Notes: generated from the sequence alone by a model not told the origin. A stretch of DNA of 64,000 nt from Bog-473 sp963751335 (GCA_963751335.1 CAVVUB010000008.1:558001-622000); one strand, 5' to 3'; shown: positions 29,452 through 39,205, counted from the first letter of the stretch. A program made the numbers and translations.

Positions 29452-30016
29452 GTGACGCCCCGCACACCGGCGGCCGGCCCCCGCTCGGCCGCGCTGAGCG
29501 TCCTCGTGACCGAAGCCGGACATCTGCCCTTCGATCCCATCGCCGAGGCGATGCGTCACTGGCGCGGTCACGGCTGGGAAGAGGCTGTCCGCGGCATGGG
29601 CGTGGTGACCTCGGTGATCCGGGTCGAGCAGATCCTGTCCGGCCGGGCCGAGGACGAAGTCCGTCCGTTCGGCCTGACCTTCGCCCGCTACGAGGTGCTC
29701 ATGCTGCTCCTCTTCTCGAGGCAGGGAGAGCTGCCGCTGGGCAAGATCGGCGAGCGGCTCCAGGTGGCGCCGGGCAGCGTGACCAACGCAGTCAGCCGCC
29801 TCGAGCGGGACCGTCTCGTCCATCGGCGGGTGAACCCGGACGACGGACGGGGGGTCCTCGCCGCCATTACCCAGCGCGGGCGCGACCTGGCTCTGGACGC
29901 CACGTCCGCGCTCAACGGCTCACTCTTCGAGCGCGGTGGAGCTGTCCCCGTCGGACACCGACACCCTCTTTCGCCTGCTCGGCAAGCTGCGCCAGCGGGC
30001 CGGCGACTTCGATTGA
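29452..30016 (+). CDS. MarR-family transcriptional regulator (one frameshift)
   Basis: A winged-helix MarR regulator of about 187 residues. The recognition region reads LGKIGERLQVAPGSVTNAVSRLERDRLVHRR, followed by the wing NPDDGRGVLAAITQRG. The N-terminal 40 residues are longer than usual. An extra C near 29933 (TTCGAG-C-GCGGTG) shifts the tail LSPSDTDTLFRLLGKLRQR. The GTG start is two bases after the mutase stop, so the two are co-transcribed. A perfect palindrome 52 bp downstream, before the next P450 gene, is a natural target. Confidence 0.88.
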
Positions 30017-30067
30017 CCGGGGTCGGCCGGGCCAGGACCCTTGGACAGGCTCCCGCCGGAGCTTCTA

Positions 30068-30081
30068 TTCTCAGCTGAGAA
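30068..30081. promoter_or_regulatory. 14-bp perfect palindrome before the third P450 gene
   Basis: TTCTCAGCTGAGAA is perfectly palindromic and partly repeated downstream as GAGAA...GTTCTC. It lies about 60 bp before the P450 start and just after the MarR gene. A MarR dimer site is the simplest explanation. Confidence 0.55.
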
Positions 30082-30138
30082 GAACGTGGTTCTCACAGCC
30101 GGGCACCCCGTAGCTCGCAGGCAAGGAGGAGGCCGTCC

Positions 30139-31424
30139 GTGCCGGAGTACGACGACATCGATTTCTTCCGGGGCAACGAGCTGATCGCCGACCCCTACCC
30201 GTACTTCGACCACCTGCGGTCGGGCTGCCCCGTCCAGCGCGAGCCCAAGCACGGGGTGGTCATGGTCACGGGATACGAGGAAGCGGTCTCGGTGTACACG
30301 AACACCTCCACGTTCTCGTCCTGCAACTCGGTGACCGGACCGTTTCCCGGGTTTCCCCGTGCCGCTCGAGGGCGACGACGTGAGCGACGAAATTGAGCAG
30401 CATCGCGATGAGCTGCCCTTCAGCGACCAGATCACGACGATGGACCCGCCCAAGCACAAGGCGCACCGCGGACTGCTGATGCGCTTGATCACGCCGAAGC
30501 GTCTGCGTGAGAACGAGGACTTCATGTGGCGCCACGCGGACCGTCAGATCGACGAGTTCGTGGAGAGGGGTCAGTGCGAGTTCATCCGCGACTTCGCCGG
30601 ACCCTTCACGCTCTACGTGATTGCCGATCTCCTGGGTGTTCCCGAAGAGGACCACGAGTGGTTCCGCGAGGAACTCCAAGGTGGTGGCCACAACCGTGAT
30701 CAAGGGCTGGGGAGCACCGGCTCACGCACGATGAGCCACTCACCCCTCGAGTTCCTCTACGACAGCCTGTCGAAGTACGTCGAAGAGCGTCGGCGCGAGC
30801 CCCGTGAGGACGTGCTTGACCGGCCTGGCCACGGCCACCTTCCCCGACGGATCGATGCCCGAGGTGATCGACGTCGTCCGGGTGGCGGCCAACGTGTTCT
30901 CGGCCGGCCAGGAGACGACGGTCCGGTTGCTCGGTGCCGCCTTACAGACCATCGGGGACAACCCCGACATCCAGGGTCGCCTCCGGGAGGACAGCAGCCT
31001 CATTGCGGACTTCGTCGAGGAGTGCCTGCGCTTCGAGAGTCCGGTGAAGGGCGACTTCCGGCTTGCCCGGACCGGGTCGACGGTGGGCGGAGTCGACATC
31101 CCCGCCGGCTCGACGATCATGGTGCTCAACGGTGCGGCCGGACGCGATCCCCGCCGCTTCGAGGAACCGGACCGATTCCAGATGGACCGGCCCAACGCCA
31201 AGGAGCACCTGGCCTTCGGGCGCGGCCCGCACGCCTGCCCCGGGGGCCCGCTGGCCCGGGCGGAGACCCGGATCAGCATCGAGCGGCTCCTGGCTCGAAT
31301 GGGCGAGATCGAGATCTCCGAGTCGGCCCACGGGCCGTCCGGCCACCGTCACTACGACTACGTCCCGACGTACATTCTGCGCGGGCTCACCCAACTCCAC
31401 TTGGAGTTCACGCCGATCGTCTGA
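30139..31424 (+). CDS. Cytochrome P450, third (two frameshifts)
   Basis: A P450 of about 427 residues, distinct from the other three. The I-helix reads SAGQETTVRLL, the ExxR motif is EECLR and the haem loop is FGRGPHACPGGPLAR. The N-terminus MPEYDDIDFFRGNELIADPYPYFDHL is typical of actinobacterial P450s. Extra bases near 30357 (TTTCCC-C-GTGCCG) and 30823 (GTGCTT-G-ACCGGC) break the frame. The GTG at 30139 follows AAGGAGGAGGCC. The gene lies behind a palindrome and a MarR gene, and is likely MarR-controlled. Confidence 0.9.
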
Positions 31425-31444
31425 CCGGGAGGCGAAGTGCGGGC

Positions 31445-32334
31445 TCAGGCCTCCGGGGTCCGGAGCGCTCCGATCACCGATGCGCCGAACTCCGCCACCG
31501 TCTCGGCGGGAGCGAAGTCGGTGAACCAGACGTAGATGCGTTCGACCCCACGTTCGCCGAGCGAGCCGAAGTAGTCGACGAGCTCACCGGGCGATCCGGC
31601 CACGATGCTCCTGCCGAACCGCCGCTGGGCAGTCGTGACGATCTCCTCGCGGCGGTCCTCTGATGCGATGAGTGCCGTCTGCACCTGCAGCGAAGGCCGG
31701 GCCCGGCCGGCCTGTGGCCGTATTTCGTCGTAGCGGTCCAGGATCCCGAACGTGCAGGTTCCACCAGTCCGCGTAGGTGGCGACCAGTTCCATCGTCTTC
31801 TTGCCTGCCCCACCGATGACGATGGGGATGCGAGTCGATCGGGGTCGGCCGCTGTTGGGCCGACTGCAGCGTGAAGTGTTCCCCTTCGTAGTCGAAGGGT
31901 TCGCCACGCCAGAGCGCGGTGATGATGTCGAGCGATTCCTTGAGCCGGCTGACCCGGAAACGGGGTTCGGTCGATCCCACGCCGAAAATGTCGAACTCAC
32001 GGGCGACCGAGCCCCAGCCGAGGCCGAGCTCGAAGCGGCCACCGGAGGCATGGTCCAGTGAGACCGCTTCTCGGGCCAGCTGCGCCGGATGGCGAAAGGA
32101 GTCACACAGAACCAGGGAGCCCAGGGAGAGTCGCGACGTGTGCGCGGCGAGCCACGTCGTGGAGATCATGGCCTCGAACATCGGCTGATCCTCGGCCCGT
32201 GGGGGTGCCATGTGGTCCATGCCGGCGATGCCGTCGAAACCCGCCGCCTCGGCGTTGCGCGCCCGCTCGACCAGCTGGTCCAGCGAGAGGCGCATCTGGG
32301 GCAGGTAGAGCCAGAACTCGAGAGACGCTGCCAT
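31445..32334 (-). CDS. LLM-class flavin-dependent (probably F420) oxidoreductase, frameshifts
   Basis: A luciferase-like TIM-barrel oxidoreductase of about 295 residues. Family segments are EFWLYLPQMRLSLDQL at the start, GFDGIAGMDHMAPP, FELGLGWGSVAREFDIFG, IPIVIGGAGKKTMELVATYADWWN and the tail GSPGELVDYFGSLGERGVERIYVW. Actinobacterial members commonly use F420, an inference here. Extra bases near 31835 and 31757 shift the frame. A small GC hairpin (CTCCGG-GGT-CCGGAG, 31451-31465) lies at its 3' end, convergent with the P450. Confidence 0.85.
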
Positions 32335-32406
32335 GGCCGTCGAGACTATAGAGCCCGGTCGCCCCTGCTCCCGCTGCCTCCCGGCCCGGCGCGGCGCTCG
32401 CCGGGA

Positions 32407-33204
32407 TCAGCGCCACTTGAAGTCGGGCTCGCGCTTTTCCATGAAGGCCCGCCGGGCCTCCCGCGCGTCGTCGAAGCCCTGAAGGCGCGCCGTGTACTCC
32501 TGCTCGGTCCGGTAGGCGTCGCGGAACGAGAGGTGCTCGACCCGATTCATCGACTCCTTCGCCAGCCGCAATGCGATGGGGCTCTTCGCGGCGAGCTGTG
32601 CGGCCAGCGCGTGCGCCGCTGCGGCCAGCTCGGCGCTCGGCACGACGGCGCGGAGCGCACCCAACCGGTACAACTCATCTGCGGAGATCTGCTCGCCCGT
32701 GAAGAAGAGCTCGCGCGCCTTGTGTCGTCCGACCAGGAGGGACAGGTGTGAGCTCGCACCGAGCAGGCCGACGTTGATCTCCGTCGTACCGAACCGGGCG
32801 TTGTCCGATGCGATCAGGATGTCGCAGCAGGCGGCAAAGGCGACTCCCGCGCCGAGAGCCGGGCCGTTGATGGCGCCGATGACGGGGACGGCGCAGTCCA
32901 CGATCGCCCACATGGCGTCGCGGGCCGTGCTGCCCGGGTCGGTGACCGCCCGCGCGCTGACGGTCTCGGGATCCGCCGGTTCGTCGACAGACTTGAGATC
33001 GACACCGGCCATGAACGCTTTGGTGCCGGTCGCCGTCAGGACGGCCACCCGGACCTCGCGGTCCGTGCTGAGCGCAAGGAAGACATCGCGCAGTTCGGCC
33101 ATCGTGGCCCGCGTGATGGCGTTCACCGGAGGTCGGTCCAGGGTGACCGTGGCGATGTGGTCCTCGAGTTGGACGGTGATGATCGGGCATAAGGGACGGA
33201 GCAT
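32407..33204 (-). CDS. Enoyl-CoA hydratase/isomerase
   Basis: A complete crotonase of 265 residues. The oxyanion segments are KAFMAGVDLKS and NGPALGAGVAFAACCDI, and the glutamate in FGTTEINVGLLGA is at the position of a catalytic residue in hydratases. The C-terminus YTARLQGFDDAREARRAFMEKREPDF is the typical end of enoyl-CoA hydratases. It lies 72 bp upstream of the LLM gene on the same strand. A role in beta-oxidation is likely; the exact substrate is unknown. Confidence 0.92.
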   Translation of the reverse strand: MLRPLCPIITVQLEDHIATVTLDRPPVNAITRATMAELRDVFLALSTDREVRVAVLTATGTKAFMAGVDLKSVDEPADPETVSARAVTDPGSTARDAMWAIVDCAVPVIGAINGPALGAGVAFAACCDILIASDNARFGTTEINVGLLGASSHLSLLVGRHKARELFFTGEQISADELYRLGALRAVVPSAELAAAAHALAAQLAAKSPIALRLAKESMNRVEHLSFRDAYRTEQEYTARLQGFDDAREARRAFMEKREPDFKWR

Positions 33205-33464
33205 ACCGAGCGACCCGATCGACCGACCGTGGTTCGCCCCGGATCGATCGGAGCGCCCTTGACGCGAGGGCGGGCGTCACGGAGAGCCACCCACGGGTAC
33301 CCCCTTCATGCCCACCGCTTTCTCCGGAGGGTTCGTGAAGTCGCCGGTGGCGAAGGCAGGCGGACGAGGAAGTGCACGCGCGCCTTTCTGCCGTGACGGC
33401 CAGGATGGCAGTGGGATCCGACCGGTGCCTTCCGCCTCAAACCCTATCAATCCCCTAAATACGA

Positions 33465-33493
33465 TTGACTTACTCGGATTTATCTTCTAGCCT
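33465..33493 (+). promoter_or_regulatory. Leaderless promoter of the cysteine dioxygenase-rhodanese gene
   Basis: TTGACT (33465-33470) and TAGCCT (33488-33493) are 17 bp apart in an AT-rich stretch. The -10 box ends six bases before the ATG at 33500, so the mRNA should start at the start codon. No ribosome site precedes the ATG. The other 260 bases of this intergenic stretch (33205-33464) show nothing recognisable. Confidence 0.65.
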
Positions 33494-33499
33494 CGTGCG

Positions 33500-34521
33500 A
33501 TGTCCCGTACCGCCGTCATTGCTCCAGCCCGGAAGCGCCGCCGTCGCCCCAGCTCGCCGCACCCCGCCCACACGATCGGGGTGGATCCCTACGAGGTCGC
33601 CGGTCGACTCGCCCCGCTCCTGCGCTGGGAGGAGGTCCCCGAGCTCGTCGAGCGCAGCTGGCAGCTGGTGGCGCGGACGCCCGATTTCGACGCCTGGCTG
33701 ATCGTCTGGCCGGCCGGGGGTCGGGTCGAGTTGCACGATCACGGCACGTCACGCGGGGCGCTCAGCGTGCTCGGTGGGACCTTGGTCGAGACCGTTCCGC
33801 ACCGGGACGAGTGGGGCCGGCTGGATCTCTTGCGTTGCGACCTTCAGACTGGGGTCACGCTTCGCTTCGATCAGGGCCATGTGCACGATGTCCTCAACGA
33901 GGGACCAGAGCCGGCCATCAGTCTGCACGTCTACAGCCCGGCGTTGACTTCCATGACCCATTTCGACCTGGTCGGCGATCAGCTGGCAGCCCGTGAGGTC
34001 AGCTTCACCGACGACGGGTGGGAGGACGATGGCGGTTCGGTGCTCCTCGATCCCGACCGCCTTGCGGCTCATGGCGGCGCAATGACCCGATCGGTCGACG
34101 ACCTCCTGGCTCAGGCGCGCCTGGAGATCGAGCGGGTCGACCCGGGCGAGCTGGAGCGGTTGCGGGCTGAGGGCGCGTTGGTGGTCGACATCCGGCCCGA
34201 GCGCCAGCGGGCGGAGGAAGGCGAGCTGCCGTTCGGGATCGTGGTCGAGCGCAACGTGCTCGAGTGGCGGTTCGACCTCCTGGGGGATCATGCCCTGCCT
34301 CGAGGTCCAAGGGCTACGACCAGCAGGTGGTCGTGGTGTGTTCTGAAGGCTACGCCTCGAGCTTTGCCGCGGCCTCGTTGCACCAACTCGGGTTCGTCCT
34401 GGCCGCCGACCTCGAAGGTGGATATCGGGCCTGGCGGGCCTGGCGCGGCGACCCCGTGCCCGACGGTCGCGGTCGCCCGCTAGCCGTCCGACGGAATCCC
34501 TCGCCCCGCCCCCTTCCGTAG
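33500..34521 (+). CDS. Cysteine dioxygenase-like cupin fused to a rhodanese domain (one frameshift)
   Basis: Residues 25-170 form a thiol-dioxygenase cupin: the iron ligands are in VELHDHGTSRGALSVL and GHVHDVLNEGPEPAISLHVY. Residues 205-330 form a rhodanese: LRAEGALVVDIRPERQRAEEG, then the active-site loop VVVVCSEGYASS with its cysteine, and DLEGGYRAWRAW. An indel near 34306 shifts the rhodanese half. The cupin half would oxidise a thiol such as cysteine to a sulfinate, and the rhodanese half would handle sulfane sulfur, so one chain may combine thiol and persulfide metabolism. The substrate is not proven. Confidence 0.85.
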
Positions 34522-34589
34522 TACCTGGTCGGCGGGCATCCCTCGCGGGAGCGCTGCCGCACCGAGCCCAGTGAGGAGGCAGGCTGGCC

Positions 34590-35588
34590 GTGACGACCGT
34601 CGCACCCGTGGTGAGCACCGGGCGCCGCGGCGGTGTCGCACTCGCCCTCGGTCCGGTCGCCATCGCGCTGGCCACCGGCGTGGTCCTGGCCGAAGCCGTC
34701 GACGTCCTCGTGGTCAACCACGGGTTCGCCTCGACGCTGCGCACGGGCTGGGCCCAGCTGGTGGCGCCCGCATTTGTCGTTCTGGTGCTCCTCGCACTGG
34801 TCTGCGAGCGCATCTGGCCGGCCGAGCGCCGACCGTTGCTGGCCCGAGGCCATCTGCAGGACGCCGGCTACTTCTTGCTCTACATCCTCGCCATCGCGCC
34901 GTTCATGACGCTGCTCGAGCGTGGGCAGCGCCGTCGTCCTGGGCAGCCACGCCCGCTGGCTCGAGGCGCCGTGGACGGCCAGCTGGCCACGCGTGGCCGT
35001 CGTCGTCACGACGCTGCTGGCCATGGACCTGTGCAACTGGATCGCCCATCTGGCCGATCACCGCGATCGGTGCCTTCTGGCGGGTGCATGCCTTGCATCA
35101 CTCGCAGGAGGAGCTCAGCGTCCTCACCTCGTTCCGGGCCCACCCGCTGATGCACACGAGCGGCTTCTTGCTGGCCACCGTGCCCGTGCTGGCCCTGACC
35201 GGGGCTCATCCGCTCGCCCCCGTGCTCATCACCGTCTACGTCTGTCTCGGCACCCTGCCCCACACCAACGTGAACTGGTCCTACGGTCCTCTCGGGTGGG
35301 TGCTGGTCAGTCCGGCCTACCACCGGCTCCACCACTCGGCGGAGCGTCAGGGCGTCAATCTCGGCGTCGTGCTCACCGTGTGGGACCACCTGGCCGGGAT
35401 CGCCCAGCGTCCCCGGCCGGGGAGATCGCGCCCTGCGCCACCGGCCTGGCCGGCCGTCCGGTGCCCGTGGAGCAGGCCGGCGCACGTTCGGGAGCGGCCG
35501 GCCTCATGGCCCGCCAGCTCATCGAGCCCTTCAGCGCCGAGCTGACGGCGGCGGCTGTCGCCGCGCAACTCGCCCATGGGGCAGGTGA
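34590..35588 (+). CDS. Fatty acid hydroxylase / sterol desaturase family membrane protein (frameshifts)
   Basis: An integral membrane di-iron protein of about 330 residues. The three histidine clusters are HLADH (HxxxH), HALHHSQ (HxxHH) and YHRLHHSAE (HxxHH), with membrane helices before and between them. It would hydroxylate or desaturate a lipid, using a redox partner not seen here. The GTG at 34590 follows GAGGAGG. Indels near 34920, 35060 and 35415 break the frame. The 3' end is uncertain by about 60 bases because the convergent gene ends in the same place and frames change. Confidence 0.78.
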
Positions 35589-35596
35589 CCGTCCGC

Positions 35597-36189
35597 TCAG
35601 CACCAGCGACGAGTGCCTGACCCGGCACCGGAGACGACGTCTCCCGCGCCGAGGGACCACTCCATGTCGTCGGCCTCCAGTCGCACACCGGAGAGCTCGA
35701 CCCCGAACGGGTTGGGCCCGTCCGAGACACTCAAGAGGTCGAGCACGGCGCGGACCCGCGCCTCGGGGACCTTTCGCTCGAGCGGCACGGCCTCAATGAC
35801 GTCGAGTCCGTGAATGACGCAGTGCGTCAGCGCACCCTCGACGCCGCCGCCCGGCGGCTGCCAGGCGTGCAGGACGTCGGGAGCGCAGGTCGTCGAGCAA
35901 CCGGGCGACGGGGAGCGCCCCGTCGCGGGCCGCCACGACATTGGACAGGCGGGTGAAGTCACCGCCCGCCGCCTGCAACTCAGCCATGAAGGCTCGGCCG
36001 CGGAATAGCGCGCCGGCATCGTCACATGCGCCACCACCTCGCGGGTGCGCCAGCCCTCGCACAGCGAGGGGGCGTCCCACACCTCGACGGGAGAGGAGGC
36101 GAGGAGCTCGGCCAGCGCCAGGTACTCCTCGGCGATCGCCCCTGGCCAGGTCGGGATCGGACGCCCGGTCCGGCGCGACGGGCGATCAC
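35597..36189 (-). CDS. Maleylpyruvate isomerase-family (mycothiol-linked, DinB-like) protein, frameshifted
   Basis: A protein of about 197 residues in the MDMPI/DinB-like group, whose members use mycothiol or related thiols. The N-terminal helix region reads AIAEEYLALAELLASSP, PSLCEGWRTREVVAHVTMPARYSA and GDFTRLSNVVAARDGALPVARLL, followed by DVLHAWQPPGGGVEGALTHCVIHGLDV, all typical. The histidine in EVVAHVTMP is a likely metal ligand. The GTG at 36189 overlaps the SRPBCC stop. Several one-base shifts occur (near 36130, 36000, 35890). The true end may lie further downstream (LVLSGR in another frame). Confidence 0.75.
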
Positions 36190-36650
36190 CGGGTCGAGTC
36201 CGACGTGTCGAGCGTGGCCAGGTAGGCCGCGAAACGGTCGAGTGACGAGAGGAACCCGGCCTGGGCCTCGGCCGAACGTGATCGCCGCCGGGCACGTTGA
36301 CCTGGTGGATCTGCACCTCGGTGCGGCCGTCGGCCAGCTCGACGAACTCGGAGGTCACCCGCATGCCGGTGGCCGGGTCGGTCCAGACCAGTCGCTCGGG
36401 AGCACGCACCTCGTCGTAGATCGCGTGGGTCGGGAACTCGGTCCCGTCGGCGTCGCTGACCATCACCGTCTCGAAGACGCCGCCGGGTCTCGCGATCCAC
36501 GGTGATGCGCTCCCGCGTGGTGCGCTGACGCCGGTCGGTCCCCAGAAGTGCGTCAGGTGATCGGGATCGATCATGCAGGTGAACACGAGCTCCCGTGGCG
36601 CGTCGAAGACGCGGGTGAAGCGAAGTTCGGACTCCGGCTGGTTCGGTCAT
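36186..36650 (-). CDS. SRPBCC / AHSA1-like START-fold protein (frameshifts)
   Basis: A START-fold protein of about 153 residues. After correction near 36636 (CCAGCC-G-GAGTCC) it reads SELRFTRVFDAPRELVFTC, DPDHLTHFWGP, GGVFETVMVSDADGTEFPTH, ERLVWTD and EVQIHQVN, the usual AHSA1 pattern. Its ATG overlaps the ArsR stop (ATGA). ArsR-SRPBCC pairs are a common bacterial arrangement, with the SRPBCC protein as a likely small-molecule binder. Other shifts lie near 36490 and 36270. Ligand unknown. Confidence 0.82.
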   Translation of the reverse strand: MTEPAGVRTSLHPRLRRATGARVHLHDRSRSPDALLGTDRRQRTTRERITVDRETRRRLRDGDGQRRRRDRVPDPRDLRRGACSRATGLDRPGHRHAGDLRVRRAGRRPHRGADPPGQRARRRSRSAEAQAGFLSSLDRFAAYLATLDTSDSTR

Positions 36651-37012
36651 GGCGATTCTCCTTTCTGCGTCGGTGATCTGTCTTCTGGACCTCGCGCAGG
36701 TGCGCGTCGAGCTTGTCGAACCGCTCGTCCCAGATCCGACGGTGCTGGTCGATCCAGTCCGAGGGCGCCGTCGAGCGCCCGCACCTCGAGGTGGCAGGGC
36801 CGGAACTGCGCGTCCTTGCGTCGCGAGATCAGTCCGCTGCGCTCCAGCACCTTGAGATGCTTGGACACGGCGGGCAACGACATGTCGAACGGAGCAGCCA
36901 GCTCGTTGACCGTGGCGTCGCCCCGGGCCAGCCGGCTCACGATGGCCCGCCGGGTGGGGTCGGCCAGCGCGGCGAAGGCCGCATCGAGACGCTCGGCCGT
37001 CCGTGTGCTCAT
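36647..37012 (-). CDS. ArsR-family winged-helix regulator (frameshift near end)
   Basis: A regulator of 121 residues. The core DAAFAALADPTRRAIVSRLAR, then VNELAAPFDMSLPAVSKHLKVLERSGLISRR is the ArsR fold seen in regulators paired with SRPBCC genes. There are no metal-binding CxC residues, so it is not a metal sensor of the classical kind. An extra base near 36760 hides the true tail DWIDQHRRIWDERFDKL. It heads an operon with the SRPBCC and MDMPI genes. Its promoter is an excellent sigma-70 type and leaderless. Confidence 0.9.
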   Translation of the reverse strand: MSTRTAERLDAAFAALADPTRRAIVSRLARGDATVNELAAPFDMSLPAVSKHLKVLERSGLISRRKDAQFRPCHLEVRALDGALGLDRPAPSDLGRAVRQARRAPARGPEDRSPTQKGESP

Positions 37013-37018
37013 GGTCTT

Positions 37019-37047
37019 ATTTAACCAAAGAGTTAGTTATCTGTCAA
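37019..37047 (-). promoter_or_regulatory. Strong leaderless promoter of the ArsR operon
   Basis: On the minus strand TTGACA (37047-37042) and TTAAAT (37024-37019) are 17 bp apart. The -10 ends six bases before the ATG at 37012. An outer inverted repeat, ATTTAAC...GTTAAAT, spans the promoter and could bind the ArsR protein itself. Confidence 0.7.
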
Positions 37048-37117
37048 GTTAAATATGTCGCCGGCTTTGCTACGGTGGCACGGAGAAGCCGCCCGAAGCT
37101 GCGAGGAGGAACCGCCC

Positions 37118-37707
37118 GTGCTCGTCCAGGTCATCACCGGAACCACCCGCCAGGGCCGTTTCAGCGAGCTGGTGGCCGCGTGGGTCATGACGCAGGCTGT
37201 CCGAGCACGCGAGCCTTCGACGTCGAGCTGGTCGACCTGCGCGACCACGAGCTGCCGTTCTTCGACGGCGAGGCGCCGGCCCGGACCGGGCGGGACTACG
37301 AGAGCGACGCGGTGGCCCGCTTCGGCGAGGTGATCGACCGCGGGGAGGGCTATCGTGATCCTGACCGGCGAGTACAACCACGGTTACCCGGCCGTCTTGA
37401 AGAACGCCCTCGACTCCACCTTCCCCGAGTGGCGCCGCAAGCCGGTGGCGTTCGTCGGCTGGGGCAACACCGGCGGGGCCCGGGCGGTCGAGCAGTTGCG
37501 CCAGGTGGCGGTCGAGTTCGAAATGGCGCCGTTGCGCCACGCCGTCCACGTGCTGCCCGACGTCCTGATGGCCGTGCGGCGCGCAGACGGATCCGACCGA
37601 CCTGGCCCACTTCGCCCCGCTCGAGCCCCGGCTCACGCTGCTGGCCGACGACCTGGCCTGGTGGGTGACGGGCGCTGGCCGCGGCGCGAGCGGCCGACGC
37701 CTCGTAG
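37118..37707 (+). CDS. NAD(P)H-dependent FMN reductase (flavodoxin fold), frameshifts
   Basis: A protein of about 195 residues in the NADPH-dependent FMN reductase group. The phosphate-binding loop is GTTRQGRFSEL and the flavin-binding region is GEYNHGYPAVLKNALDSTFPEW, both diagnostic. FVGWGNTGGARAVEQLR follows as in the family. The GTG at 37118 is preceded by GAGGAGGA. Indels near 37200, 37350, 37585 and 37668 move the frame; the corrected end is the TAG at 37705-37707. It may supply reduced flavin to an oxygenase or act as a quinone or azo reductase. Confidence 0.82.
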
Positions 37708-37750
37708 CCCGGTACCCTCGGCCGCAACGAGAACTCTCGAGGAGCAGACA

Positions 37751-38513
37751 TGGACGCCAGTCTCAGCGCCCTGCGGACGTCGGCCGAGCGCCTGCGGGCC
37801 ACGGCGACGGCCTTGGACGACGCTCAGCTCGTCGGGGCCTCGTACTGACAGCGAGTGGACGATCGCCGACGTGCTCTCGCACCTCGGGCTCGGGCGCCGT
37901 GATCATGCAGCAGCGTCTGCAGGACGCCCAGGCCGGGACGGAGACGCCGGACGATTTCGCGCCGGCGGTCTGGGACGAATGGAACGCCAAGTCACCCCGG
38001 GCCAAGACCGACGACGCGCTGGTCGGCCGACCGCGCCCTGGTCGAGGCGTTGGAGGCGGTCGGCGACGAGGAGCGGCACGGCCCTGACCTTCTCCATGGG
38101 GCCGATGACGCTCGACTTCCCGACCTTCGTCGGCATGCGCCTCAACGAGCACGTGTTTCACACCTGGGACGTGGAGGTGGCCCTGCACGGCGCGGCGACG
38201 CTGGCTCGGCGGACGCCGTGCCGCTGGTCGTCGACAACCTGGGCATGATCGCCCGCTTCACGGCCCGGCCCGTCGGCGAGCCCCGCACCATCGCCATGCG
38301 CACGACTGATCCATCCCGCGACGTCACCGTGACGCATCGGCACCGATGGTGTCGAGTACGCCGGCGTCGGGGTCCGGCGAGCCTGACCTGGTCCTGCCGG
38401 CCGAGGCGCTGTGCCGCCTGGTCTACGGGCGCCTCGACCCCGACCACACGCCGGCCTTCACGGGCGACGGCAAGGCCCTCGACGCGTTGCGCCAGGTCTT
38501 CCCCGGTCCGTGA
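37751..38513 (+). CDS. Maleylpyruvate isomerase-family (mycothiol-linked) protein 2, heavily frameshifted
   Basis: About 252 residues. The corrected protein reads SALRTSAERLRATATALDD, DSEWTIADVLSHLGSGA, TFVGMRLNEHVFHTWDVEVAL, VVDNLGMIARFTARP and ends RLVYGRLDPDHTPAFTGDG, which is the pattern of MDMPI-N/MDMPI-C proteins with an SCP2-like C-terminal part. Metal ligand histidines are in ADVLSHLG and NEHVFHTWD. At least six one-base shifts are present in 760 bases. The ATG at 37751 follows AGGAG. Mycothiol use is typical of the family, not shown here. Confidence 0.75.
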
Positions 38514-38533
38514 CCGGGCACGATGGTACGACG

Positions 38534-39141
38534 ATGACCGATCCGGCCCGCACCGCCCTGGTCATGATCGAATGCCAGCGCGGCGTGGTGGGCGACCTCT
38601 CGGTCCTGCCCGACCTGGCCGCGGCGGCCGGACCCGTGCTCGAAACCATCGGCCGCGCTGGCCCGGGAGGCCAGGCGCGCCGGGGTCACCGTGGTGCATC
38701 TCACCTACACCCCGCTGGCGGAGGGCCGCTCGACCAACCTGCGCTCGCCTGTGACCAGGGCGACCGCTTCGACGTCTTCGTGGGGCCCGGAGCGACCGGG
38801 GGCCGAGGTCGTCCCGGCCATCGGAGTCGAACCGGCGGACCTGGTGTTCGAGCGGCACCAGGGCATCTCTCCGGTCCATCGCACCGAAGTGCTCAGCGTG
38901 CTGCGCAACATGGGCATCGACGAGATTGGTCGTCACCGGCGTCTCGACCAATCTGGCCGTTCCCGCCGTCGCGGTCGGCGCGTCGGACGAGGATTTCTCC
39001 GTCGTCGTCGTCTCGGACGCCACCATCGGCGTTCCCGAGTCCCACCACCGGTCCATGCTCCGGTACTCGCTCGCCTTCGTGGCCCGCCTGTGCACGGCGG
39101 ACGAGCTGGTGGCCGCCTGGCGGAACTCCGACCGCGCCTGA
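38534..39141 (+). CDS. Isochorismatase-like protein lacking the usual catalytic cysteine (frameshifts)
   Basis: A cysteine-hydrolase-fold protein of about 201 residues. The first strand ALVMIECQRGVVG has Glu where the family usually has Asp. The region VVTGVSTNLAVPAVAVGASD corresponds to the loop that normally carries the nucleophilic cysteine (GVSTNxCV) but has alanine. The rest (GVTVVHLTYTPL, DLVFERHQGISPVHRTEVLSVLRNMG) is conserved. Shifts lie near 38660, 38750, 38805 and 38930. It may be a non-hydrolytic member or use other chemistry; I do not assign a reaction. Confidence 0.72.
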
Positions 39142-39205
39142 GCCCGTGCCGGCCTCGGTCTGAGTGGCGTTTGCCGGCGCGCGCCCGGTTGGCGAGGATG
39201 GGGCC

